A DNA stretch of 64,000 nt from LMUY01 sp965199105. Lineage in GTDB: Bacteria; Pseudomonadota; Alphaproteobacteria; Acetobacterales; Acetobacteraceae. A program made the position numbers and the translations under genes. The stretch is taken from the NCBI GenBank assembly GCA_965199105.1, contig CBDAQO010000002.1, positions 2,604,001 through 2,668,000 on the forward strand. Direction: 5' to 3'. This document shows, in pieces, positions 33,494 to 41,529 of the stretch (position 1 is its first letter; every line of letters starts with the position of its first letter). The notes beneath the pieces are model-generated. The model was given only the letters and a program-made list of their open reading frames with translations, did not search any database and was not told the DNA's origin.

Positions 33494-34806
33494 TCCGCGG
33501 CGGCGATCGGCTTGGCAGCGACCCGGGCACGGGCCAAACGCAGCCGCGGCCGGGCGCGCCAGGCGAGTGCGGCCGCTTGCTGGCGCCGCCGCTCGTGCCA
33601 CACGCCCAGCGTGAGCAGCGCGCCGGGCATTAGCATGGTGAACTCGTCGGGGTAGGGCAGCGGCCCTTCGTCCAGGTTCAGCACGGCATTGACCAGCATG
33701 AAAAGCAGGATCCAACGCGCCTCCGTCACGCCGCCCCAGCGATGCGCCGCCAAGCCCCGCAGCGTCACCCGGGACCACAGCGCCAGGTAGAGCACGAGCC
33801 CGACCAGGCCGAGCTCCACCGTGACATCCAGGTAGCCGTTATGCGCGTCCGGCGCCTGCCAGCCGGCCATCAGCCAGAGGTATTGCACCTCGCGCGAGTC
33901 CTGGTTCCAGAACCCGGCATAGCCGTGGCCGAGCAGCGGGCGCTCGGCGATCACGCGCAGCACCTCGTGCCACAACGGGCCGCGCCCGGTCAGCGAGGCG
34001 TCACGGCCGGCGAGCTGGAACATCAGGTCGGGCGCCACCACCAGCATCACGACGGCGGCCAGCACCATCCAGCCGACGCTGAAGCCTAGCAGCAGCCGCA
34101 ACCGGGTGCGGCCGTGCAGTGCGAAGAACAGCGTGGCGGTGGCCATCAGCAGGGCGATGCCGAGCGAGGTGGCGGAGCGCCCCAGCACGATGCACAACAG
34201 CAGCAGCAGCGCGCAGGCCACGTGCGAGCGGCGCAGGCCGTCTTCCAGGATGCGGAAGGCGTAGCAGGTCAGCCCGAGCAGCATGCACTCCGCCATCGGG
34301 TTCTTCTGCGAGAACACGCCGCGCATGGCGTGCTCGTAGCCCAGCGCGGTTTCGCGGCCGATGCTCGGCACCGCCACGAACACCAGGATGGACAGCACGC
34401 CGAGGAACACCGCGGCTTGCCCGGCCATGGTGATGGCGCCGCGCAGGGTGAAGCGGCGCGTGAGGTAGACGCCGAACGCCACGCAGGTGAGCAGGGACAG
34501 GCTGCGCCGCAGGGTGGGCAGCGGATTGTCCGACCACAGCACCGAAAGCATGCAGAGCGCGACGATGGCGATGTAGGGCAGCAGATGGCGCAGCAGCGGC
34601 AGGGAGCGGCGCCACTGGGTGGCCAAGATGGCGAGCAGCACGGCCAGGATTAGCAGTTGCGTGACGGTGCTGACGATGTCGGAGCCGCCGGGCCGCAAGC
34701 CGTCCTCGCCGCGGGCGGCCCGCAGCGCCTGGATGATGCCCTGCTCGTAATAGACCACGCCGACATAGGCGTAGGCGCGTTCCGCCAGGCCGGAGCGCGG
34801 GATCAC
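33490..34806 (-). CDS. O-antigen ligase/Wzy-type polymerase
   Basis: The 438-residue protein has about ten membrane helices and a Wzy_C-type central domain, with VFSQKNPMAECMLLGL, a periplasmic loop TGRGPLWHEVLRVIAERPLLGHGY, and DAHNGYLDVTVELGLVGLVLY. This HNxxLxxxxExG region is the family signature. In an exopolysaccharide locus it most likely polymerises the repeat units rather than ligating O-antigen. The start is a GTG at 34806 that overlaps the acyltransferase stop. Confidence 0.86.
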   Translation of the reverse strand: MIPRSGLAERAYAYVGVVYYEQGIIQALRAARGEDGLRPGGSDIVSTVTQLLILAVLLAILATQWRRSLPLLRHLLPYIAIVALCMLSVLWSDNPLPTLRRSLSLLTCVAFGVYLTRRFTLRGAITMAGQAAVFLGVLSILVFVAVPSIGRETALGYEHAMRGVFSQKNPMAECMLLGLTCYAFRILEDGLRRSHVACALLLLLCIVLGRSATSLGIALLMATATLFFALHGRTRLRLLLGFSVGWMVLAAVVMLVVAPDLMFQLAGRDASLTGRGPLWHEVLRVIAERPLLGHGYAGFWNQDSREVQYLWLMAGWQAPDAHNGYLDVTVELGLVGLVLYLALWSRVTLRGLAAHRWGGVTEARWILLFMLVNAVLNLDEGPLPYPDEFTMLMPGALLTLGVWHERRRQQAAALAWRARPRLRLARARVAAKPIAAAE

Positions 34807-35975
34807 TGCGGCACCCGGCGCCAGGCGAGTGGCAGCCGGGCCAGGCGGTCGCGCAGCGCCTCGGTATGCGCCTCCGTCACGCGGGAAAAGGCGTAGGCGC
34901 AGCCTATGCAGGTGGTCATCGCCGCCGCGATCGCGAGCCAGGGGGCCAGGCCGCGCTGCTGCATCTGCCAGCCGAGCCCGGCCCAGCGCATGAGAGCGGT
35001 GATGCACAGCGCCAGGATGGGCAGATGCGTGCAGTAGAGCGAGAACGAAAACCCGGCCAAGCGGCGCTGCAGCGCGGGCCAGGGCGGCGCGGGCAAACGC
35101 GGGCAGAACCGCAGGGTGAGCAGCAGGTTGCCGAAGCCCAGCGCGAGCAGCAGGTCCAACTCGGCGGCGAGCAACGGGTGGGTGGTGGCGAAGCTGCGGC
35201 GGACGAACAGCCGGATGGCGAGCAGCAGGGCGGCGAACACCGCGGCGGCCGGCAGCGGTCGGGGCACCAGCGGGCGCGGCATCATCGCCACCGCCGCACC
35301 GACCCCCCACACCAGCATGTAGGGCCCGACCGGCGAGCCGGTGAACTGCGCCGCCGTGAGCCCGGCCAGAGCCGCCGCCGCGAGGCCGCCGAGCGCCAGG
35401 CGGTGGCCCAGCCGCCACGGCGCCAGCAGGGCCAGGGCGATGGCGGGGAAGATCACGTAGTACCAGCCTTCGTTGAACAGCGACCAGAGCGCGCCGACGC
35501 CGCCGAATTGGACGCAGGCGGCGGTTTGCAGCAGCACCATGTTGCAGGCCAGCACGCCGAATGTGAGGCTGTCCGCGATGTCGGCGGGCAGCACGCCGTC
35601 GGCCACGGCGCCGCCGCGGATGGCGACCCAGTCCGCCACGGCGGCGAGCAGCAGCGCCGGCCACAGCACGATCCCGAGACGGACCGCGCGCTTCAACAGG
35701 TAGCTCCCCAGCGCGATGGTTCCCGTGCTGGCGATTTCGCGCGCCACCGAGCCGCCCACCAGCAGGCCGCTGAGCACGAAGAACACCATCACCGCCTGAT
35801 GGTCGAACCCGGCGGCGAAGGCGTAGGCGACATGGGGCCATGACCGAGCCGGCATCTCTGCCAGCGGCGGCAACATGCGGATGCCGGTGTGGGTGACGAG
35901 CACCGACAGGGCGGCGACCCAGCGGCACACATCGATCCAAGCGCTGAATTCGCGTTTGCCCGCTTCCACCGGCAC
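34803..35975 (-). CDS. Acyltransferase 3 family membrane protein
   Basis: The 390-residue protein has about ten membrane helices with the family marks REFSAWIDVCRWVAALSVLVTHTG (Arg and His of the active site) and VMVFFVLSGLLVGGSVARE. It should transfer an acetyl or similar acyl group onto a sugar of the exopolysaccharide. The start is a GTG at 35975. It opens the distal part of the minus-strand run (acyltransferase - polymerase - GT2 - flippase), whose four genes overlap by 4-7 bp each. Confidence 0.87.
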   Translation of the reverse strand: MPVEAGKREFSAWIDVCRWVAALSVLVTHTGIRMLPPLAEMPARSWPHVAYAFAAGFDHQAVMVFFVLSGLLVGGSVAREIASTGTIALGSYLLKRAVRLGIVLWPALLLAAVADWVAIRGGAVADGVLPADIADSLTFGVLACNMVLLQTAACVQFGGVGALWSLFNEGWYYVIFPAIALALLAPWRLGHRLALGGLAAAALAGLTAAQFTGSPVGPYMLVWGVGAAVAMMPRPLVPRPLPAAAVFAALLLAIRLFVRRSFATTHPLLAAELDLLLALGFGNLLLTLRFCPRLPAPPWPALQRRLAGFSFSLYCTHLPILALCITALMRWAGLGWQMQQRGLAPWLAIAAAMTTCIGCAYAFSRVTEAHTEALRDRLARLPLAWRRVPQ

Positions 35976-36048
35976 GAGTTCGCCCCTGCTGCTGTGCAGC
36001 GCTGGCTATACCGGGTTGGTCTGGCTCGCGGAATACTAATGTATTGTG

Positions 36049-36060
36049 AAACGGCCGTTT
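36049..36060. promoter_or_regulatory. Palindrome AAACGGCCGTTT, candidate operator
   Basis: A perfect 12-bp palindrome located 74 bp upstream of the acyltransferase GTG start, next to an AT-rich ATACTAATGTAT stretch (36034-36045) that could hold the -10 of a minus-strand promoter. No second copy was noticed in the window. Confidence 0.35.
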
Positions 36061-36081
36061 ATCGCCGTGTGCGGCGTCCGA

Positions 36082-36282
36082 TCAGAGGGTGGCGAACACG
36101 GCGTGCCCAAGCCACACCAGCCCGCGCAGCGTGACCAGGCTGGTGGCGCCCAGCAGCAGCAGGCCGAGCCAACGCATCGACCCATCCCCCGGCAGCCGCG
36201 CCTGCTCGCACGCTGGCCACTCCGGGTTCGGTGTCGCATGGTCCTCCGCCTCAGCAGACCCGTGGTGCACGAAAGCCGACAT
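36082..36282 (-). CDS. Possible small membrane protein
   Basis: A 66-residue frame ending in one hydrophobic helix (MRWLGLLLLGATSLVTLRGL, from residue 36). It starts at the ATG at 36282 behind a weak GGGGG; a start at Met36 is also possible. No relatives are recognised and the frame is short, so it may not be a gene. If real it would be a single-pass protein made between the two arms of the polysaccharide locus. Confidence 0.3.
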   Translation of the reverse strand: MSAFVHHGSAEAEDHATPNPEWPACEQARLPGDGSMRWLGLLLLGATSLVTLRGLVWLGHAVFATL

Positions 36283-36307
36283 TGTATTGCCCCCGACAGC
36301 CAGAACC

Positions 36308-36324
36308 GGACCCGATCGTATCGG
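36308..36324. promoter_or_regulatory. CGATCGTAT box, internal copy
   Basis: GGA-CC-CGATCGTAT-CGG at 36308-36324, also a CCCGAT-CGT-ATCGGG inverted repeat. It matches the promoter of the sugar transferase operon (47001-47016) as GGA-NN-CGATCGTAT-N-G. Likely a shared operator of the exopolysaccharide genes. Confidence 0.45.
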
Positions 36325-36394
36325 GAGAGACTTAATAATGCGTTAACGCGACAGGCTTTTTACAGCAGCGCCGAAATCGCGTTGCGTTCCATTT

Positions 36395-36422
36395 TTGGCA
36401 GCGATAATCATTGTACTATAGT
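36395..36422 (+). promoter_or_regulatory. Promoter of the methyltransferase/GT4 pair
   Basis: TTGGCA (36395-36400), 16-bp spacer, TATAGT (36417-36422), 26 bp upstream of the ATG at 36449. Close to the sigma-70 consensus and in an AT-rich stretch; a GGAG lies at 36435-36438. Confidence 0.55.
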
Positions 36423-36448
36423 AGTCAGCGAATAGGAGCGCCGCCATC

Positions 36449-37150
36449 ATGCCCGCCGCACCGGCCGACGCAATCGCTTATTACTCCGAGGCCGCACCCC
36501 GCTTCCATGCCAGCTACCGCGCCGATGCCAATCGGCTCGAGCGCGTGCAGGTGTGGCGCGGCTTCATCGACCGGCACGTGTCGCCGAACGGTTTTGCCTA
36601 CGACCTCGGTTGCGGCAGCGGCATTCTCGCCTGCGAGCTGGCCCGGCGTGGCTTGGAAGTGATCGGCGTGGATGGCGCCGTCGGAATGCTGGACATCGCG
36701 CGCCGCAGTGCCGCGGAAGCCCGGCTCCCGCGCGTGCGCTTCGAGCAGCACCGGCTGCCCATCGCCGACAGCCGCGGCTGGCCCATCGCCGACACCGTCA
36801 TCTCCTCGAGCGCGCTCGAATACCTCGACTCGCTGCCCGAGGCGCTCGCCTCCATCCATGCCCTGCTGCGCAGCGGCGGCACGCTGGTGTTTTCGGTGTC
36901 GAACCGAGATTCGCTGAGCCGCAAGCTGGTCCGCCTGCTGCACCAGCTCACCGGGCGGCCGGCGTATTTCGGGCTGCTGAAGCAATTTCGCACCCTGCGC
37001 CAGGTGCGCGCCGAGCTGGACGAAGCAGGCTTCGACGTTCTGGAAGGTGCGCATTTCGCTTGCGCCGACCGCATCAACCGGGTGCTCGGCCGCGTATTGC
37101 CGCGCCAGTTTGCCAGCAACATGATCATCGTCGCGGCGCGGAAGCGGTAA
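36449..37150 (+). CDS. Class I SAM-dependent methyltransferase
   Basis: The 233-residue protein has the SAM-binding motif FAYDLGCGSGILACELARRG near residue 50, the acidic GVDGAVGML at the end of strand 2, and a C-terminal Arg/Phe-rich segment typical of small-molecule or sugar methyltransferases. In this position it probably methylates a sugar of the exopolysaccharide or its lipid carrier. It is read opposite to the rest of the locus from its own promoter. A GT4 gene follows after 5 bp. Confidence 0.85.
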   Translation: MPAAPADAIAYYSEAAPRFHASYRADANRLERVQVWRGFIDRHVSPNGFAYDLGCGSGILACELARRGLEVIGVDGAVGMLDIARRSAAEARLPRVRFEQHRLPIADSRGWPIADTVISSSALEYLDSLPEALASIHALLRSGGTLVFSVSNRDSLSRKLVRLLHQLTGRPAYFGLLKQFRTLRQVRAELDEAGFDVLEGAHFACADRINRVLGRVLPRQFASNMIIVAARKR

Positions 37151-37155
37151 GCGCG

Positions 37156-38322
37156 ATGGAGCCGACCCGCGTCCTGCTCGTCGGCCCGATGCCGCCCACC
37201 AAAGGCGGCGTGACCACGTTCATGCTGAACCTGATGGCGTCGCCGCTGGCCGAGCAGGCGGAGTTCATCCCGTTCACCACGTCGCGCCCGCCGAAGCGCA
37301 ACGTCACCGACAACTGGGGCTACCGGGCCATGCTGCGCGGCGGCGTGCGGCGGATTGCCACCGGCGCGCTGGTCACGGCGTGGCACCTGGCGTCGTTTCC
37401 CGCCGCCGTGCTGCGGGCGCGGGCGCAGATCGTGCAAATCCAGGCCTGCGACTACCAGGTGTTCTGGGAATCGGGGCTCTACGCGGCCATGGCCAAGCTG
37501 TTGCGCCGCCCGGTGGTGTTTCGCATCGGCGGCGCGTTCGACCTGTTCCACGCCGGTGCGTCCCCGCTGGAGCGGTGGCTGATCGCGGCCGTGCTGCGGC
37601 TGCCGGACACGGTGATCGCCCAATCCGCCTTCGCGCGCGACGTGATCCGGACGGCCGGGCGAACTGGCGAGATCGTGCTGCTGCCGAATTGGTCGCGGAC
37701 CCTTCCCGAGCCGGTGGCGAAAGGCGGCGGGATGGCGCCGCGTTGCGTGTTCATCGCTGGGCAGGAGGCGCGGCGCAAGGGCGTGGAGGAGGTGATCGCC
37801 GCGGCGCACCTGCTGCAGGCAAGGGGCTGTCTGGCGCGCATCCACATCATCGCCGCGCCGCCCGCTCTGGCTGTGCGGGTCGCCGCCCTCGGCCTGCCCG
37901 GCGTCACCACCGAGGGCCCGGCGGCGCATGCGGACGTGCTGGCGGCGATGGACCACGGCGACATCTTCCTGCTGCCGTCGCATGGCGAGGGCTTCCCGAA
38001 TTCGCTGGTGGAAGCGATGGCCGCGGGCATGGCCTGCATCGCCACCCCGGTCGGCGCCGTGCCGGAAATGGCCCAAGGCGGCGGCGTGCTCACCGTGCCG
38101 GTGGGGGACGCCGGGTCGCTCGCGGACGCCATCGAACGGCTGTGCTTCTCGGCCTCGCGGCGGCAGGAGCTGGGGCGGCTGGCGCGCGCCGCCGTCGCGC
38201 AGCGCTACACCGCGGCGAGCGCCTTGCCCGCGTTAGGCGACGCGTATCGCCGGCTGCAACAGCCCCGGCCAGGCTGGCGTGGCGCGTGGCGGCGCCCGGC
38301 GCTCACCCCGCCCGCCACTTAG
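37156..38322 (+). CDS. GT4 family glycosyltransferase
   Basis: The 388-residue GT-B protein has an N-terminal Rossmann half starting RVLLVGPMPPTKGGVTTFM and the C-terminal donor-binding site PSHGEGFPNSLVEAMAAGMA with the paired Glu residues of retaining GT4 enzymes. It should add a sugar to the repeat unit, perhaps one that is methylated by the adjacent enzyme. It ends directly at the stop of the convergent GT4 gene: bases 38322 and 38323 are the last bases of the two genes. Confidence 0.87.
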   Translation: MEPTRVLLVGPMPPTKGGVTTFMLNLMASPLAEQAEFIPFTTSRPPKRNVTDNWGYRAMLRGGVRRIATGALVTAWHLASFPAAVLRARAQIVQIQACDYQVFWESGLYAAMAKLLRRPVVFRIGGAFDLFHAGASPLERWLIAAVLRLPDTVIAQSAFARDVIRTAGRTGEIVLLPNWSRTLPEPVAKGGGMAPRCVFIAGQEARRKGVEEVIAAAHLLQARGCLARIHIIAAPPALAVRVAALGLPGVTTEGPAAHADVLAAMDHGDIFLLPSHGEGFPNSLVEAMAAGMACIATPVGAVPEMAQGGGVLTVPVGDAGSLADAIERLCFSASRRQELGRLARAAVAQRYTAASALPALGDAYRRLQQPRPGWRGAWRRPALTPPAT

Positions 38323-39561
38323 TCAGAAGAACGCCGCGCACAGCGGAATGGCGTGGTTGCTGCGGGGCCTAGCGGTCAGCGCCCGGTCATAGGCTTCGAG
38401 CAGCGGCGGAACCGAGTGCTCCCAAGCCAGCGCGTCCTGCACGCGGCGGCGGCCGGTCTCGCCCATGGTGGTGCGCAACACCGCGTCGTCCAGCAGCGCG
38501 TCGATGGCGTGGGCCAGAGCCGTGTCCGAGTTTGCCTCGGCGTAGCGGCCGGCCTCGCCCGCGGACACGCGCGTCTCGTGCAGGTCGAACGCGACCACGG
38601 GCAGGCTGAAGAACATGTATTCGATCACCTTGTTCATCGTGCTCTGGTCGGACCACGGCGTCTTCGGGTCGGGGTCGATGCCCAGGGTGGCGGAGGACAG
38701 GATGCGGCAGAGTTCGTCGTCGCTCACTCGGCCGGTGAAGCGGGCGAACGCGCCGATGCCCTGCTCCTCGGCATAGGCGCGGATCACCGGCTGGTGCGGG
38801 CCACCGCCCACGAACAGCACCGCGAAGTCGTCCCGCCACTCGCTCAGCAGCTTCACCGCGCGCACCATGTGGTCCACGCCGTCCTGCTTGCAGATCTCAC
38901 CGAGATAGACCAGCAGATGGCGCTTGCCGCCGCGATAGTCCGCGTTGGGGTCATGCACGGTGAAACGGGCCAGGTCGGGGCCGGAGCGCACCACGAACAC
39001 GTCGCCCGCCTCGCGCCCGCCGCGCTCGATGGCCACGCGCTTGTGGCTGTCATTGGTGGTGACAACCACGTCCGCCGTGCGCAGGCTGCGTCGCTCGAGC
39101 CAGAGCAGGCCGCGTCGCAACAGCCCGGTTTCGCGGCCGAACTTGGCGCTGAACATCTCGGGCGCGAGGTCGTGGTGGTCGAAGATGAAGCGGCGCCCGA
39201 GTGCCTGCCAGAACCGGCCGAGCAGCCAGAACGTGTCGGGCGGGTTGCAGGCATGCAGCACGTCGAAGCCGCGACCGAACAGCGACACCCAGAGGCTCAG
39301 CAGGGTGGTGGCGGCGAAGCACCAGGCGAACTCGGCGGCAAAACCGAGCGCGCCCGCCGGGTCGAATGGTAGCGGATAGCGGTAGATGGCCACGCCCTCG
39401 AGCACCTCGTGCGTTTTTACAAAGCCCTTGGCCTTGGGGCAGATCACCGTCACCCGCGCGCCGTGCCGCGCCAACGTGGTCGCCTCCAGCCAGACCCGGC
39501 GGTCGAACGGGACCGGCAGGTTTTCCACCACGATCAAGATGCGGCGCGGGCGGCTCGGCAT
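38323..39561 (-). CDS. GT4 family glycosyltransferase
   Basis: The 412-residue GT-B protein starts RRILIVVENLPVPFDRRVWLEA, the N-terminus typical of polysaccharide GT4 enzymes (WbuB/WcaI-like), and has LVYLGEICKQDGVDHMVRA and a donor site with DPDPKTPWSDQSTMNKVIEY near residue 300. It adds a sugar to the lipid-linked unit. It follows the heparinase-type gene by 6 bp and ends with no gap against the convergent GT4 gene. The two GT4s are only distant relatives of each other. Confidence 0.88.
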   Translation of the reverse strand: MPSRPRRILIVVENLPVPFDRRVWLEATTLARHGARVTVICPKAKGFVKTHEVLEGVAIYRYPLPFDPAGALGFAAEFAWCFAATTLLSLWVSLFGRGFDVLHACNPPDTFWLLGRFWQALGRRFIFDHHDLAPEMFSAKFGRETGLLRRGLLWLERRSLRTADVVVTTNDSHKRVAIERGGREAGDVFVVRSGPDLARFTVHDPNADYRGGKRHLLVYLGEICKQDGVDHMVRAVKLLSEWRDDFAVLFVGGGPHQPVIRAYAEEQGIGAFARFTGRVSDDELCRILSSATLGIDPDPKTPWSDQSTMNKVIEYMFFSLPVVAFDLHETRVSAGEAGRYAEANSDTALAHAIDALLDDAVLRTTMGETGRRRVQDALAWEHSVPPLLEAYDRALTARPRSNHAIPLCAAFF

Positions 39562-39567
39562 GGCGGG

Positions 39568-41529
39568 TCAGGTGTCCTCGGTGGTGATGGTGAAGCGGGT
39601 TTGCAGCCGCAGCCCAGGCGGCAAGGCGCCCCGCCCGGCCAGCACGCCGGCCGGCACGCGATGGCCGAAGCCGTGGGAATACCAGCCGAACGGGGGCGAT
39701 GTTTCGCCGCGGTGCACCGTCCATTGCAGCGACGGCGGCAACGCCACCCGGGCCTGCCCGCCGCGCCAGCGCAATGTCGCCGCGTGGCCCTGCAGCTCGA
39801 CGGTGACGTCCGGGTGCAGGTGGTAGGCGAGCAGCGCGTCATGCGGCTGGTCGGCGTCGATCCAGTCGGTCACCGCGACCGAGCGGGTGGTCTCGTCCAG
39901 CGTGACCCGGCGATGATGCGTCACCGGGTCGGGCAGGCGGCGGTAGCCATCGTGGCTGGCCTGCCAGGTGTGCACGCCGTCTGCCGTGTCGAACCAGCGC
40001 AGGGTGGAACTCGGCTGGCTGAGCCAGAGGAAGGGGCCGCCGGCCTCGCCCTGGTCGGCGCCGTCGACGGTGAGTGTGGAGTGGCCCGGCGTGCCGCGGA
40101 ACAGGGCGCGCCACTCGGGTTCGCCGTGATAACAGTAGGTGCCGGGATCGGCCAACACCTCGACGCCGCCGCAGCGCAGCTCGACCGACAGCGCGTCGGC
40201 GTGGCCGTGGGCGGCGATGGCGAGGTAGCCGTGCGGGCCGCTATCGCAACGCAACCAGATCTCGTGGGCGCCGGTGCCGCCGCGTAGGATGGTGACGCCG
40301 GAGTCCTGGAATAGGCTAGCCCTATCCCCGGTGCGCTCTGGCGCGGGAGCGAGGTGCGTGAGGCTGGCCACGTGGCCGAGCACGCTGCCGCCGGGTCGCG
40401 GCCACCAGTCGGCGGCGCCATACAGCGCGCGCGCCGCGTCCAGAATGCCGGTGGTGGCGGCGGCGCCAGGGGCGTCCACCAGGATGCCGCGGCCGTCATC
40501 GCCGTCGCCGAAGCGGGGCGGCTGGCCGGCGCTGTCCAGGCTGGCGGCCAGCGCGTCGGCCATGCGCTGCAACGTTGCGTCCAGTTCGGCGGGGAAGGGC
40601 TGGCCGGCGAGCCGCGCGGGCAGGGCGGCGCCGAGCAGCATCTCGAACACGAACAGGTGGTAGTCGCTGGCCTGCTCTCGGTTGAACCCGTCGGCATGGG
40701 TTTGCGCGGCGGCGGCCCGCACCAAGCCGCGCCGGGCCTGCGCCGCCCAGCCGGCCGACTCGCGGAACCAGGGGAACGCGGTGGCCGAAGCGGCCAGCCC
40801 GGACAGCTCGGCGATGAGGTGGTTGTTGGCCGAGGAGCCATGGCTCTGGAACGCCGACAAGGTGCGCTGATGCGCGTGCAGTTGCGCCACGAACACGTCG
40901 TTCTGCTCGAACAACGCCGGGCCGCCGGGCCAATCCGCGAGCAGGGCGCTGATCCAGGTCCAGGACAGCAGGCGCAACCCGAGCTCGATCCCGCTCGCCC
41001 AATGTACCCCGGTGAGGAACGGGTTGTCGCGCCACCAGGACCGCAGGTGGTGCGCGACGCGCTCGGCATAGTCGTCGCGGCCGGTCAGCCACCAGGCGCA
41101 GGCGAGCAGGGTGGTGGCCTGGTGGCGGGACAGCTCCCAGACGAACTTGATGTTGCCGACCGCCGTTTCGTCACGGTAGGGCACGAAGAAGCCGACCCCG
41201 GTGCGCGGCGCCACCGTGCCGGTCAGCGGGTCGCGGAACCAGTCGGGCTCGGCGGCGACGTTGGTCAGGCGCAGGTGGAACAGCTTCCATTCGCCGGCCA
41301 GCAGCTTGTCGGCGGCCGCGATCACGGCGTCGGCGGCCGGGCCGTGCGGCGCCTGCTCGCGGTGCAAACCGGGCGCGGAGTGGCGCAACCCGGCGCTGAG
41401 CGGGGGCAGGGGCAACGGCCGCGCCGCCCGGCGGGACCACAGCCGCTGCCGGCCCGCGTCGGCCGCGCGGGCATACACCTCGCCCGGCGACATGCGGCTC
41501 AGCCGGCGCAGATACCAGCGCGCGTTCAT
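39568..41529 (-). CDS. Heparinase II/III-family polysaccharide lyase
   Basis: The 653-residue protein has an N-terminal (alpha/alpha) toroid domain with SGIELGLRLLSWTWISALL and QSHGSSANNHLIAELSGL (Asn/His active-site region), and a C-terminal beta-sandwich domain with AAHGHADALSVELRCGGVEVLADPGTYCY and a Tyr. These are the two parts of the heparinase II/III family, whose members cleave uronic-acid polymers by beta-elimination. No signal peptide is evident at the N-terminus (MNARWYLRRLSRM), so its site of action is unclear. It overlaps the Wzz-like gene by 4 bp. Confidence 0.88.
   Translation of the reverse strand: MNARWYLRRLSRMSPGEVYARAADAGRQRLWSRRAARPLPLPPLSAGLRHSAPGLHREQAPHGPAADAVIAAADKLLAGEWKLFHLRLTNVAAEPDWFRDPLTGTVAPRTGVGFFVPYRDETAVGNIKFVWELSRHQATTLLACAWWLTGRDDYAERVAHHLRSWWRDNPFLTGVHWASGIELGLRLLSWTWISALLADWPGGPALFEQNDVFVAQLHAHQRTLSAFQSHGSSANNHLIAELSGLAASATAFPWFRESAGWAAQARRGLVRAAAAQTHADGFNREQASDYHLFVFEMLLGAALPARLAGQPFPAELDATLQRMADALAASLDSAGQPPRFGDGDDGRGILVDAPGAAATTGILDAARALYGAADWWPRPGGSVLGHVASLTHLAPAPERTGDRASLFQDSGVTILRGGTGAHEIWLRCDSGPHGYLAIAAHGHADALSVELRCGGVEVLADPGTYCYHGEPEWRALFRGTPGHSTLTVDGADQGEAGGPFLWLSQPSSTLRWFDTADGVHTWQASHDGYRRLPDPVTHHRRVTLDETTRSVAVTDWIDADQPHDALLAYHLHPDVTVELQGHAATLRWRGGQARVALPPSLQWTVHRGETSPPFGWYSHGFGHRVPAGVLAGRGALPPGLRLQTRFTITTEDT

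Larger units (their letters stand above)
35976..36448. other. 473-bp AT-richer intergenic region in the polysaccharide locus
   Basis: This gap separates the minus-strand acyltransferase operon from the + strand methyltransferase gene. Going along it: a perfect 12-bp palindrome at 36049-36060, one doubtful small open frame on the minus strand (36082-36282), a CGATCGTAT box at 36313, and a good sigma-70-type promoter at 36395-36422. It is visibly richer in A/T than its surroundings from 36290 onward. Confidence 0.7.

Noticed and set aside
33494..33778. N-terminal extension of the GT2 protein
   Set aside because: It is a frame of the polymerase gene; the GT-A fold begins at the GTG at 33493, which overlaps the polymerase stop as its neighbours do.
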